A stretch of 64,000 nt of DNA from Enterovirga aerilata (lineage in GTDB: Bacteria > Pseudomonadota > Alphaproteobacteria > Rhizobiales > Beijerinckiaceae). The stretch is from assembly GCF_013044135.1 (NCBI RefSeq), contig NZ_JABEPP010000007.1, forward strand, positions 62,001-126,000. The letters are read 5' to 3'. The position numbers and the translations under genes were made by a program. The notes under the pieces are model-generated. The model was not told the DNA's origin. It worked only from the letters and a program-made list of their open reading frames with translations, and did not search any database. Shown here one piece after another: positions 1 to 8,292 of this stretch; positions within the stretch are counted from its first letter, which is position 1, and each line of letters opens with the position of its first letter.

Positions 1-208
1 TGGCGAGGGTCTGCCGCGCCTGCTCGGCGAAGGTCTCGGGGAAGCGGCCCGCCGTATCCCACCCGACGATGCCGCCGGTCACCAGCACACGGCCCTCGGC
101 CATCATGCCGTTGGAATAGCCGCGCGGCTTCGGCCAGCCTGGCGGCTGCAGGATCGTCGGCCCGTCATCCTCCGCCTCGGCGGCGGCGCGCTGCGGTGCA
201 GCGGTCAT
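1..208 (-). CDS. RidA (YjgF/YER057c/UK114) family protein, partial (N-terminal 69 residues)
   Basis: The gene runs off the left edge, so only the N-terminus is visible. It reads MTAAPQRAAAEAEDDG, then a proline-rich stretch (QPPGWPKPRGYSNG), then VLVTGGIVGWD and a FAEQARQTL helix. This is the beta-strand/helix pattern of RidA-like proteins, which hydrolyse reactive imine/enamine intermediates to ketones and ammonia in the cytoplasm. The ATG overlaps the stop of the thioesterase (ATGA), so it is translationally coupled to the aryl-CoA ligase operon. I infer that it clears an amino-aromatic breakdown intermediate. Active-site residues lie outside the window. Confidence 0.8.
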   Translation of the reverse strand, partial: MTAAPQRAAAEAEDDGPTILQPPGWPKPRGYSNGMMAEGRVLVTGGIVGWDTAGRFPETFAEQARQTLA

Positions 209-678
209 TGCGTTTCTCCCTGGTATCGCTCGAGGGCAGAACGCAGATCGCCGGGGATCGGGATCGCGCGATGCTCGACAAGCGACGTCGTGACGATGGT
301 GAGCCGGGCGGACAGGACGGGGTCCCGTTTCCGGTAGGCGTGGATGCGGAGCGTCAGCGAGGCGCCGCCGATCCGCTCGACCAGCACCGCGAAGGTGATC
401 CGGTCACCCATGAAGCCGGGCGCGGCGAAATCCGCCTCGCAGGAGGCGTAGCCGAGCCCGATCCGTCGCGGCCCGATGAATTCCGCATAGTCGAGCCCGA
501 GCGCACCGGAGAACCAGTCCTCCACGACCCCGTTCATGAGGTCGAAGTAGCGCGCGAAATAGACGATTCCGGCCGGGTCGCAATGCGAGAAGCGGATCCG
601 GGTCTCGGTCCGCCAGACGCCGGCCGGAAGGCTGTCCGGCGGGGGCGGCCCACGCCGGGCAGCGGCGGGGGCGCTCAT
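205..678 (-). CDS. 4-hydroxybenzoyl-CoA-thioesterase-like acyl-CoA thioesterase
   Basis: This 157-residue hot-dog-fold protein hydrolyses acyl- or aryl-CoA to acid plus CoA. Around residues 27-55 it has the family signature RFSHCDPAGIVYFARYFDLMN; the Asp of HCDPAG is the usual catalytic or positioning residue, followed by a VEDWF helix and a GLGYAS strand. I chose the ATG at 678 because it overlaps the ligase stop codon as ATGA, and the longer upstream reading is a shadow of the ligase. Its place between ligase and RidA suggests that it recycles CoA from an unwanted or terminal aromatic thioester. The exact substrate cannot be told from sequence. Confidence 0.85.
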   Translation of the reverse strand: MSAPAAARRGPPPPDSLPAGVWRTETRIRFSHCDPAGIVYFARYFDLMNGVVEDWFSGALGLDYAEFIGPRRIGLGYASCEADFAAPGFMGDRITFAVLVERIGGASLTLRIHAYRKRDPVLSARLTIVTTSLVEHRAIPIPGDLRSALERYQGETQ

Positions 679-2318
679 GCGGCTGCCGGGGCCTGCTTGC
701 CTTCCGCCTGGGCGCGTTGGCGCAAAGCTACACGCTGCAGCTTGCCCGAGGGCGTCTTCGGAAGCTCGGAGACGAACTCGACCGCGCGCGGATACTTGTA
801 GGGCGCGATCTCGGCCTTGACGTGGTCCTGCAGCTCCCTGACGAGCGCGGCATCGCCCGTGTAGCCCGGCGCCAGCACGACGTAGGCCTTGACGATATGG
901 CCGCGATCGGCGTCGGGCGCACCGACGACGCCGCATTCGACGACGGCCGGGTGGGTGATCAGGGCCGCCTCTACCTCCGGGCCGGCGATGTTGTAGCCAG
1001 CGGAGATGATCATGTCGTCGGACCGCGCCTGGTACCAGAAGTAGCCGTCCTCATCCATGATGAAGCTGTCACCCGGCAGGTTCCAGCCATTCTGGACGTA
1101 GCGGGTCTGGCGCGGGTCATCGAGATAGCGGCAGCCGATCGGGCCGCGCAGCGCGAGCTTGCCGACCGTGCCGGGCGGCAGGTCGCGGCCCTCGTCGTCG
1201 ACGATCTTCGCCTGGTAGCCCGGGATGACGCGGCCCGTGGAGCCCGGCCTGATCTCGTCCTCGGGGGAGGAAATGTAGATGTGCAGGACCTCCGTCCCGC
1301 CGATCCCGTCGATGAGCTTGATCCCGGTCGCCTTCAGCCAAGCCTCGAAGGTGCCGCGCGGCAGCGACTCCCCCGCGGAGACGCATTTGCGGAGCGAGGA
1401 CATGTCGTATTCGGTGAGCTTCGGGATCATCGCCCGGTACGCGGTCGGCGCCGTGAAGCAGATGGTGGCCTTGAAGCGCTCGATGGCGGGCGGCAGGTCG
1501 TCCGGCCCGGCCTTCTCGACCACGACGAAGGATGCGCCGATCCGCATGGGAAAGAGTACGATCCCAAGCCCGAACGTGAAGGCGAAGGGTGCCGATCCGA
1601 TGAAACGGTCCGACGGGTCGGGCCGCAGGATCATCTGCGAGAAGCCGTCGCAGATCGCGAGCATGTCGCGATGGAAATGCATGCAGCCCTTCGGCTCGCC
1701 GGTCGTGCCCGACGTGAAGGCGATCAGGCAGACGTCGTCGGCCGCCGTGTCGACCGCCCTGAACTCGGGTGATGCTTTCGCGGCGAGCGCTTCCAGCGAA
1801 TCCGGTCCTCCGCCGCCCCAATAGACGACGTGTTCGAGCCCCGGGGTCATCGGCCGGGCCCTTTCCATCTCGTCGGCGAGCTTGTGGTCGCAGAGCGCGA
1901 CGGCGATCCTCGCCTTGTTGATCGGGAAGGCGATCTCCTTCGCGCGCAGCAGCGGCATGGTCGCGACGACGACCATCCCGGCCTTCAGCCCAGCGAGATA
2001 GGTCGCGACCATCCAGGGATTGTTCGCCGAGCGGAGGAACAGCCGCGAGCCCGGCACCATCCCGAGGTCGTGGACGAGCACGTTGCAGATCCGGTTCACC
2101 CTCTCGTGCAGCTGCGCATAGGTGAGGTTCTCGTCGGGGCTGAACAGGCAGGGCCGGTCGCCTTGGCCCTCCTCCACCCAGCGGTCGAGCAGCGGGACGA
2201 CGCAGTTGAGCCGCTCCGGGTACTGGTAGGCAGGGTGGTCGGTGAGGATCACCGGCCATTGCTCGCGCGGCGGCAGGTTGTCCGCCGCGAAGGTGTCGAC
2301 ATGGGCTGAGCGCGTCAT
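675..2318 (-). CDS. Aryl-CoA ligase of the benzoate/2-aminobenzoate-CoA ligase family (AMP-forming)
   Basis: This 547-residue ANL-superfamily enzyme activates an aromatic carboxylate with ATP to the acyl-AMP and then the CoA thioester. The nucleotide-binding loop FTSGTTGEPKG is at about residue 200. The hinge-type motif follows in the WYQARSDDMI segment with GYNIAGPEVE, and the C-terminal catalytic lysine is in LPKTPSGKLQR. Length and the PFAFTFGLG/FTAPTAYRAM segment fit the benzoate-/2-aminobenzoate-CoA ligase branch. It sits mid-operon, with ATGA overlap to the thioesterase and 47 bp after the acyl-CoA dehydrogenase. A 2-aminobenzoate substrate is inferred mainly from the RidA neighbour; benzoate or hydroxybenzoate remain possible. 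Confidence 0.88.
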   Translation of the reverse strand: MTRSAHVDTFAADNLPPREQWPVILTDHPAYQYPERLNCVVPLLDRWVEEGQGDRPCLFSPDENLTYAQLHERVNRICNVLVHDLGMVPGSRLFLRSANNPWMVATYLAGLKAGMVVVATMPLLRAKEIAFPINKARIAVALCDHKLADEMERARPMTPGLEHVVYWGGGGPDSLEALAAKASPEFRAVDTAADDVCLIAFTSGTTGEPKGCMHFHRDMLAICDGFSQMILRPDPSDRFIGSAPFAFTFGLGIVLFPMRIGASFVVVEKAGPDDLPPAIERFKATICFTAPTAYRAMIPKLTEYDMSSLRKCVSAGESLPRGTFEAWLKATGIKLIDGIGGTEVLHIYISSPEDEIRPGSTGRVIPGYQAKIVDDEGRDLPPGTVGKLALRGPIGCRYLDDPRQTRYVQNGWNLPGDSFIMDEDGYFWYQARSDDMIISAGYNIAGPEVEAALITHPAVVECGVVGAPDADRGHIVKAYVVLAPGYTGDAALVRELQDHVKAEIAPYKYPRAVEFVSELPKTPSGKLQRVALRQRAQAEGKQAPAAA

Positions 2319-2365
2319 CGTCCGGTCCCCTTATCTCTGTCCCAGCGCTCCGCTCCCCGGCGTCC

Positions 2366-3547
2366 TTATCGGGCGGCCTGTCCGCCTGCGCCTTTGAGGA
2401 GGTCGCGTGCGATCACCACTTTCTGCACCTCCGTCGCTCCCTCGTAGATCCGGAGCGCCCGGATCTCGCGGTAGAGCTCCTCGACCTTGACTCCCTTGGT
2501 CACGCCGAGCCCGCCGAAGATCTGCACGGCGCGATCGATCACGCCCTGGGCGCTCTCGGTGGCGTGCATCTTGGCCATCGCCGCCTCGCGCGTGACGCGT
2601 TCCGCGCCACCGTCCTTGGTCCAGGCGGCTCGATAGACGAGGAGCGCGGAGGCATCGACGGCCGTCGCCATGTCGGCGAGCCCCGCCTGGGTGAGCTGAA
2701 GATCGCCGAGCGGTGCGCCGAAAAGTTTGCGCGTCGAAGCGTGGCGCAGCCCCTCGTCGAGCGCGCGCCGCGCAAGCCCCAGCGCAGCCGCCCCGACCGT
2801 CGAGCGGAACACGTCGAGGGTCGCCATCGCGATCCTGAAGCCATCGCCGGGGCCGCCGATGCGGCGCTCCACCGGGACGCGGCAATTCTCGAAGCGGAGC
2901 GTCGCCAACGGGTGGGGAGCCACCACCTCGATCCGCTCCTCGATGGTCAGGCCGGGCGTGTCCGCATCGACCACGAAGGCCGAAAGCCCGCGCGCGCCCG
3001 GCGCCTCGCCCGTGCGGACGAAGACCACGTACTGGTCCGCGATGCCCCCGTTCGAGATCCAGGTCTTCACGCCGTCGAGCCGGACATGCGTGTTGCCGTC
3101 CGGCATGCCCGTCGTGGACAGGGCGGCGACGTCCGACCCGGCATCGGGTTCGGAGAGCGCGAAGGCGGCGATCCGCGTCCCTTCCCCGACCGCCGGCAGG
3201 TAGCGCCGCTTCAGCTCCGGCGAGCCGAAGAGCACGATCGGCCCCGTCCCAAGCCCCTGCATGGCGAAGGCGAAATCGGCGAGCCCGCTCTCGTAGGCCA
3301 GGATCTCGCGCGCCAGGCAGAGCGTGCGCACGTCGTGACGGCCTTCGCCGCCATCCGAGCCGGGCACGGCGGCTTCGAGCCAGCCGCCCTCGCCGAGAGC
3401 GGCGACCAGGCGCCGGCAGGAGCCGTCCACGTCATGATGATCGACGAGGGGGGGCACCGTCTCGCGCGCCCATTCCCTCAGCGCCTCCGCGAATATGCGG
3501 TGCCGCTCCTCGAAGAAGGGCCAGGCGAGGAAGCTCCGGTCAGGCAT
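2366..3547 (-). CDS. Acyl-CoA dehydrogenase family protein
   Basis: This 393-residue FAD enzyme oxidises an acyl-CoA at the alpha-beta carbons and passes electrons to ETF. The flavin-contact motif [15 protein letters not shown] is at about 130-145, followed by KTWISNGG. The C-terminal [10 protein letters not shown] segment and the YEGATEVQK motif carry the expected catalytic glutamate. The start overlaps the MarR stop by 8 bp, so it is co-translated. In this operon it probably acts on an alicyclic or ring-opened CoA intermediate produced after the ligase step, but the substrate is not readable from sequence. Confidence 0.9.
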   Translation of the reverse strand: MPDRSFLAWPFFEERHRIFAEALREWARETVPPLVDHHDVDGSCRRLVAALGEGGWLEAAVPGSDGGEGRHDVRTLCLAREILAYESGLADFAFAMQGLGTGPIVLFGSPELKRRYLPAVGEGTRIAAFALSEPDAGSDVAALSTTGMPDGNTHVRLDGVKTWISNGGIADQYVVFVRTGEAPGARGLSAFVVDADTPGLTIEERIEVVAPHPLATLRFENCRVPVERRIGGPGDGFRIAMATLDVFRSTVGAAALGLARRALDEGLRHASTRKLFGAPLGDLQLTQAGLADMATAVDASALLVYRAAWTKDGGAERVTREAAMAKMHATESAQGVIDRAVQIFGGLGVTKGVKVEELYREIRALRIYEGATEVQKVVIARDLLKGAGGQAAR

Positions 3548-4055
3548 CGCGGCTCGCCTCGCGGACGGAGTTCTTGGTGCGGGCGAGAAGCTCCATCAGG
3601 CGTTCCACGCGGTCGCGGCTCAGCCCGGCGAACATCTCGGCGATCCAGCCTTCATGCGCCTCCGCCATGGCCCGGAACTCGGCCCGGCCGAGATCGGTCA
3701 GGCTGATGACCTGCGCGCGGCGGTCCGTCTCGCTCGCGCGCCGCGCGACGTGGCCCGAAGCCACGAGCCGGTCGACGAGGCCCGTGAGATTGCCGTTCGA
3801 CACCATCATGCGCTTGGAAAGGTCGGAGAGCGTCATCCCGTCGGCGGCCTTGTCGAGCTGGGCCATCAGGTCGAAGCGGGGCAGCGTCACGTCGAAATCG
3901 CGCCTGAGCCGGCGCCGGATCTCGCCCTCGATCATGGTCGTGCAGGTGAGGAGGCGCAGCCACAGCCGGAGCTCCGCGCGGTGATCGCCCGGGCGCTCGG
4001 CCGCAATCGTCTCGGCATCGATCGGATGCTCGGGGGATACCAGGGCGTGATCCAT
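3540..4055 (-). CDS. MarR family winged-helix transcriptional regulator
   Basis: This 171-residue protein has a MarR core: helices around [13 protein letters not shown], recognition-helix region [19 protein letters not shown] and beta-wing [18 protein letters not shown]. The ATG at 4055 shares one base with the SDR stop codon (TGATG), which decides the start. Regulators of this type commonly sense an aromatic acid or its CoA thioester and repress the adjacent operon. It lies inside the operon it probably controls, with a candidate operator in the divergent promoter gap at 4858-4879. Confidence 0.9.
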   Translation of the reverse strand: MDHALVSPEHPIDAETIAAERPGDHRAELRLWLRLLTCTTMIEGEIRRRLRRDFDVTLPRFDLMAQLDKAADGMTLSDLSKRMMVSNGNLTGLVDRLVASGHVARRASETDRRAQVISLTDLGRAEFRAMAEAHEGWIAEMFAGLSRDRVERLMELLARTKNSVREASRDA

Positions 4056-4810
4056 CAGACCTCGCCTCCCGCCACCGCGATCGCCTGCCCGGTCACCGCC
4101 CCGGCCCCGGCGCCGCACAGCCAGGTCACCGCGTCGGCGACCTCGGCGGGCCGCACGAGCCGGCCTTGCGGATTGGACCTGGTGAGCTCCGCCAAGGCCT
4201 CGTCCCGCGTCCGCCCGGTCTTCTCGACGATGCGGTCGAGCGAGGTCGCGACCAGATCCGTGTCGGTGAAGCCGGGGCAGACCGCGTTCACCGTGACGCC
4301 GGTTCTCGCGAGCTCCAGCGCCAACGACCGGACGAGGCCCAGGACGGCGTGCTTGGCCGCGCAATAGGCGGTCACATAGGGATAGCCCTTCAGCCCGGCC
4401 GTGGACGCCACCGCTACGATCCGGCCGAAGCCCCGCTCGGTCATGCCCGGCAGGACGGCCTGGACCGCGTTCACGACGCCCATCAGGTTCACGCCCAGCA
4501 TGGCGGAGAAGTCCTGCTCCTCCGTCCGGCCGAAGGGCTTGGAGACGGCGCCGCCCGCATTCGCCACGAGCAGATCGACGGGACGCTCCATCCCGGCGAC
4601 CGCGGCCCGCAAGGCGGCGCGGTCCGAGACGTCGGCGGTCGCGAAGCCATGCGCCTCCCCGGCGGCGACGACGCCTTCGAGCGCGCTCCGGTCCCGGCCG
4701 AGCACCGTGACCGTCGCTCCCGCCGCCGTCAGCGCCGCCGCGACCGCGCGCCCGATGCCCCGGCTGCCGCCGGTCACGAGCGCCTGCCGTCCTGTAAGCG
4801 GTCCCGCCAC
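4055..4810 (-). CDS. SDR family NAD(P)-dependent oxidoreductase
   Basis: This 251-residue classical short-chain dehydrogenase has a Rossmann glycine motif TGGSRGIG (residues 14-21), NAG in the LLVANAGG strand, a catalytic Ser in VASTAG and the YCAAK catalytic Tyr/Lys pair. The NPQGRLVRPAEVADAV C-terminal segment is typical. It is the first gene of the leftward operon and overlaps the MarR start. It probably oxidises a hydroxyacyl-CoA or alicyclic alcohol intermediate in the aromatic degradation route; the exact substrate is unknown. Confidence 0.9.
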   Translation of the reverse strand: MAGPLTGRQALVTGGSRGIGRAVAAALTAAGATVTVLGRDRSALEGVVAAGEAHGFATADVSDRAALRAAVAGMERPVDLLVANAGGAVSKPFGRTEEQDFSAMLGVNLMGVVNAVQAVLPGMTERGFGRIVAVASTAGLKGYPYVTAYCAAKHAVLGLVRSLALELARTGVTVNAVCPGFTDTDLVATSLDRIVEKTGRTRDEALAELTRSNPQGRLVRPAEVADAVTWLCGAGAGAVTGQAIAVAGGEV

Positions 4811-4995
4811 ATCGACCCCCGAGCCCCGGCCGCAGGTCTCTTGCGGGCGGAAGCGACTTTACTTTAAGCTTCAAATATCGGCTGGCAAGACGTCCGGCAC
4901 GGCTCCTGCACTTGCGGAGGAACGTGGCCTGACCGACAACCGACCCGGGGAGGCCCGACGGACAGGAACGGGCGCAGAGAACACGGGGAGCAGCG
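4811..4995. promoter_or_regulatory. Divergent promoter region with candidate MarR operator
   Basis: This 185-bp gap separates the leftward SDR-MarR-ligase operon from the rightward importer. It contains one clearly A+T-rich patch at 4858-4879 centred on AAGCTT, with partly symmetric flanks (ACTTT on the left, CAAAT on the right). A partial palindrome in a divergent gap next to a marR gene is where the MarR operator would be expected. The start side of the importer has a good ribosome-binding site, GGGGAG, just before the ATG at 4996. No exact -35/-10 pair can be assigned with confidence. Confidence 0.45.
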
Positions 4996-6165
4996 ATGAA
5001 ACGGCTAGCAGGTTTCGGTTTCGCGGTAGCCATGGGAGCGCTCGCCTCGACCGGCGCGATCGCTCAGGACAAGGTGAAGGTCGGTCTCATCGTCACCCTC
5101 TCCGGCCCCTCCGCCGTGCTCGGGCAGCAGGCCAGGAACGGTCTGGAGATGGCCTTCAAGGATCTCGGCGGGAAGGTCGGCGGCAAGGAGGTCGAGCTGA
5201 TCGTCGTGGACGACGAGCTGAAGCCCGACGTGGCCGTCACCAAGGTGAAGGGGCTCCTGGAGCGCGACAAGGTCGATTTCGTCGTGGGTCCGATCTTCTC
5301 GAACGTGCTCGGCGCCATCGCCAAGCCGGTGACGGATTCCCAGACCTTCCTCATCAGCCCGAATGCCGGCTCCTCGGCGCTCGCCGGCAAGTCCTGCAAC
5401 CCGTTCTTCTTCGCGACCTCCTATCAGAACGACCAGGTGCATCAGATCTCGGGCAAGGTCGCCCAGGACCGCGGCTACAAGAAGGTCTATCTGCTCGCGC
5501 CGAACTACCAGGCCGGCAAGGACGCGATGGCCGGGTTCAAGCGCGACTTCAAGGGCGAGGTGCTCGAGGAATCCTACGTCCCGCTGAACACGCTCGATTT
5601 CCAGTCGGAGCTCGCGAAGATCGCCTCCATGAAGCCGGACGCGATCTACACCTTCATGCCCGGTGGCATGGGCGTGAACCTGGTGAAGCAGTACAGGCAG
5701 GCGGGGCTCACCATCCCGGTCTTCTCGGCCTTCACGGTGGACGAGGCGACGCTGCCGGCGCAGGGCGAGGCCGCGCTCGGCATGTTCGCCGGCTCGAACT
5801 GGGCCCCGAACCTCGACACGCCGCAGAACAAGAAGTTCGTGGACGCCTACGTGGCCGCCCATAATGCGGTGCCCGCGACCTATGCCTTCCAGGCCTATGA
5901 TGCCGGGCTCCTGATCGACTCCGCCGTGCGGGGCGTGAAGGGCGACCTGTCGAACAAGGACGCGGTCCGGGCGGCGCTCCGCAAGGCGGACTTCACCTCC
6001 CTGCGCGGCTCCTTCAAGTTCAGCGCCAACGGCTTCCCCGTCCAGGACTTCTACCTGACGAAGGTCGGAAAGCGTGCGGACGGCAAGTACGAGACGCAGA
6101 TCGTCGAGAAGGTCTTCTCGAACTATGCCGATCCCTACGTGAAGGACTGCGCGCTGACGAACTGA
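4996..6165 (+). CDS. Branched-chain-amino-acid-type ABC transporter substrate-binding protein
   Basis: This 389-residue periplasmic protein has a signal peptide (MKRLAGFGFAVAMGALAS, cleavage near AIAQ-DK at residue 24). It is a Peripla_BP_6 (LivJ-type) protein: VGLIVTLSGPSAVLGQ at the N-terminus, then GPIFSNVLGAIAKPV and a C-terminal FPVQDFYL segment. Two cysteines (CNPFFF and the near-terminal VKDCALTN) may form a disulfide. It is the first gene of a five-gene importer divergent from the aromatic-acid operon, so its ligand is probably the aromatic acid rather than leucine. Proteins of this type that bind benzoate derivatives are known. Confidence 0.9.
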   Translation: MKRLAGFGFAVAMGALASTGAIAQDKVKVGLIVTLSGPSAVLGQQARNGLEMAFKDLGGKVGGKEVELIVVDDELKPDVAVTKVKGLLERDKVDFVVGPIFSNVLGAIAKPVTDSQTFLISPNAGSSALAGKSCNPFFFATSYQNDQVHQISGKVAQDRGYKKVYLLAPNYQAGKDAMAGFKRDFKGEVLEESYVPLNTLDFQSELAKIASMKPDAIYTFMPGGMGVNLVKQYRQAGLTIPVFSAFTVDEATLPAQGEAALGMFAGSNWAPNLDTPQNKKFVDAYVAAHNAVPATYAFQAYDAGLLIDSAVRGVKGDLSNKDAVRAALRKADFTSLRGSFKFSANGFPVQDFYLTKVGKRADGKYETQIVEKVFSNYADPYVKDCALTN

Positions 6166-6177
6166 CCTGGTTCGAGC

Positions 6178-6240
6178 GTCATCCCCGGGCTCGGCCCGGG
6201 GATCTCGGAAGGAGATGGCCGGGACAAGCCCGGCCAAGAC
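6178..6240. repeat. REP-type intergenic double hairpin
   Basis: Two strong palindromes lie between the binding protein and its first permease. At 6181-6203 there is a 10-bp stem, ATCCCCGGGC, with a 3-base loop. At 6217-6235 there is a 7-bp stem, GGCCGGG/CCCGGCC, with a 5-base loop. The second unit, GGCCGGGACAAGCCCGG, recurs at about 28,435 and in inverted form at about 28,374, so this is a dispersed element rather than a simple terminator. It may attenuate transcription between the abundant binding protein and the permeases. Confidence 0.7.
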
Positions 6241-6263
6241 GCCCGGAAGTCGAAGGCCCGCGC

Positions 6264-7184
6264 ATGTCCGCCACGCTCCTGATGATCCAGGCCCTGAACG
6301 GATTGCAGTTCGGGCTCATCCTGTTCCTGATCGCGGCCGGGCTGACGCTCGTCTTCGGCGTGATGGACTTCATCAACCTGGCGCATGGCGTCCAGTACAT
6401 GGTGGGCGCCTATCTGACCGCCGCCTTCGCGGCCTGGACCGGCTCCTTCCTGTACGGCCTCGTGCTCGCGCTCCCGACGGCGCTGGCCTTCGGCCTCGTC
6501 CTCGAGGTCCTGATCTTCCGCCATCTCTACGACCGCGATCACCTCGACCAGGTGCTCGCGACCTTCGGGGTGATCATCTTCCTGAACGAGGCGGTGCGCC
6601 TGATCTGGGGCGCCGCGCCGCTCAGCGTGCCGATGCCCGAAGCGCTGTCCGGCTCGATCGCGCTGCCCGGAGGAATCAGCTACCCGGTCTTCCGCCTCGT
6701 CATCATCGGAGCCGGGATCGGGGTGGCGGCGCTGCTGTATCTTCTCGTCAACCATACCCGGATCGGCATGCTCATCCGCGCCGGCGCCACCAATGCCCCG
6801 ATGGTCTCCGCGCTCGGCGTGAACATCCGGCTCCTCTTCACGATCGTCTTCGGCTTCGGGGCCATGCTGGCGGGGTTCGCCGGCGCGATGGTGTCGCCCA
6901 TCCTCTCCGTGGAGCCCGGCATGGGCGACAACGTGCTCATCCTCGCCTTCGTGGTGATCGTGATCGGCGGGATCGGCTCCGTGCGGGGCGCGTTCCTGGC
7001 GGCGCTGCTGATCGGGCTCGTGGACACGCTCGGCCGCCTCCTCGCGCCGACCCTGCTGCGGATGCTGCTCGACCCCGCGGCCGCGAGCCAGACCGGCCGG
7101 GCGATCGCCCCCATGCTGATCTACATCCTCATGGCCGCGGTGCTCTTCGTGCGGCCGGCCGGCCTCTTCCCGGCAAAGCGGTGA
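6264..7184 (+). CDS. Branched-chain-type ABC transporter permease (LivH family)
   Basis: This 306-residue inner-membrane permease has about eight hydrophobic segments. LivH-type hallmarks are the N-terminal LILFLIAAGLTLVFGVMDFINLAHG, the cytoplasmic RAGATNAPMVSALGVN coupling region and the VVIVIGGIGSVRGAFLAALLIG loop. It lies between the binding protein and the LivM-type permease of the same operon and should form a heterodimeric channel with it. An aromatic-acid substrate is inferred from the divergent catabolic operon. Confidence 0.9.
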   Translation: MSATLLMIQALNGLQFGLILFLIAAGLTLVFGVMDFINLAHGVQYMVGAYLTAAFAAWTGSFLYGLVLALPTALAFGLVLEVLIFRHLYDRDHLDQVLATFGVIIFLNEAVRLIWGAAPLSVPMPEALSGSIALPGGISYPVFRLVIIGAGIGVAALLYLLVNHTRIGMLIRAGATNAPMVSALGVNIRLLFTIVFGFGAMLAGFAGAMVSPILSVEPGMGDNVLILAFVVIVIGGIGSVRGAFLAALLIGLVDTLGRLLAPTLLRMLLDPAAASQTGRAIAPMLIYILMAAVLFVRPAGLFPAKR

Positions 7185-7195
7185 TGGCGGCGCTG

Positions 7196-7284
7196 CTGTC
7201 CCCCTCCGTCAGGCCCCGGGGGCCCGACATCCTCGGGCCGCGGCCCGGGGGCAGGCTCTCCCCCTGCAGGGGAAGGATCGACGC
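7196..7284. repeat. REP-like intergenic palindrome cluster
   Basis: This GC-rich gap between the two permease genes contains CCCCTCCGTCAGGCC near 7200, a CGGGCC/GGCCCG arrangement and CCCCTGCAGGGG near 7261. The first string recurs, inverted, inside the 17.9-18.0 kb element (GGCCTGACGGAGGGGG), and CCCCTGCAGGGG is also present there. The two gaps therefore carry the same composite repeat family. The downstream permease starts with GTG right at its edge. Confidence 0.6.
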
Positions 7285-8292
7285 GTGAGCCAGGCTCTCC
7301 GGGACGATCCCGCCGCTGCAGGGGAGGGCCGAGTCGCGGCGCAGCCCCGAACCGGGATGGGGCTGCTCTTCCGTGCATGGCTCCCCATCCTGCTCTTCGG
7401 CCTGCTCGCGCTGGTCCCGCTCCTGGCGAAGCTTGGGGCGGAGGGCTTCATCATCTCGCTCCTGACCCGGGTCGTGATCCTGGGCCTCGCCGCCATGGCG
7501 CTCGACCTGCTGATCGGCTTCGGCGGTCTCGTCAGCTTCGGCCATGCCGCCTTCATCGGCATCGGTGCCTACTCGGTCGGCATCCTGTCGAGCCACGGCC
7601 AGGAGGACCTTCTGGTCCAGCTCGCCGTCGCGGCGGCGGTATCGGTGGCCTTCGCGCTGGCGAGCGGCGCGATCGCGCTCAGGACGCACGGCGTCTACTT
7701 CATCATGATCACGCTCGCCTTCGGGCAGATGCTGTTCTTCCTCGCCACCTCGCTTGCGGCCTATGGCGGCGACGACGGCCTCACGCTCTCCGGGCGCAGC
7801 ACGCTCGCCGGTAGGCCGCTGCTCAAGGGCGACGTGACGCTCTACTACCTGTCCCTCGCCGTCCTCCTCCTCGCCTATCTCCTCTGCCGCCGCCTGGTCG
7901 CCTCCCGCTTCGGCCGCGTGCTCCGGGGCGCGCGCGAGAACGAGATCCGCATGGAGGCGATCGGCTTCGAGCCCTTCCCCTACCGCCTCGTCGCCTATGC
8001 GGTCGCGGGCGCGCTCGCCGGGATCGCGGGCGTGCTGCTCGCCAACCAGAGCGAGTTCGTCAGCCCCGCCGTGATGAGCTGGCAGCGCTCGGGCGACCTG
8101 ATCTTCATGGTCGTGCTGGGCGGGCTCGGGACGCTGCACGGCGCCATCATCGGGTCTGCGGCCTTTCTCCTCATCGAGGAGGTGCTGTCGCATTTCACCG
8201 AGCATTGGCGAATCATCTTCGGCCCGCTCCTCATCCTCGCGGTGCTCTTCATCCGCGGCGGGCTGGTCGGCCGCCTGGGGCGCGGCCTATGA
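7285..8292 (+). CDS. Branched-chain-type ABC transporter permease (LivM family)
   Basis: This 335-residue inner-membrane permease begins at GTG 7285. After a hydrophilic N-terminal tail of about 25 residues it shows the LivM core: LAAMALDLLIGFGGLVSFGHAAFIGIGAY, IALRTHGVYFIMITLAFGQM, the coupling helix RGARENEIRMEAIGFE and the FMVVLGGLGTLHGAIIG loop. It ends in an ATGA overlap with the first ATPase. It should pair with the upstream LivH-type subunit. Confidence 0.9.
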   Translation: MSQALRDDPAAAGEGRVAAQPRTGMGLLFRAWLPILLFGLLALVPLLAKLGAEGFIISLLTRVVILGLAAMALDLLIGFGGLVSFGHAAFIGIGAYSVGILSSHGQEDLLVQLAVAAAVSVAFALASGAIALRTHGVYFIMITLAFGQMLFFLATSLAAYGGDDGLTLSGRSTLAGRPLLKGDVTLYYLSLAVLLLAYLLCRRLVASRFGRVLRGARENEIRMEAIGFEPFPYRLVAYAVAGALAGIAGVLLANQSEFVSPAVMSWQRSGDLIFMVVLGGLGTLHGAIIGSAAFLLIEEVLSHFTEHWRIIFGPLLILAVLFIRGGLVGRLGRGL

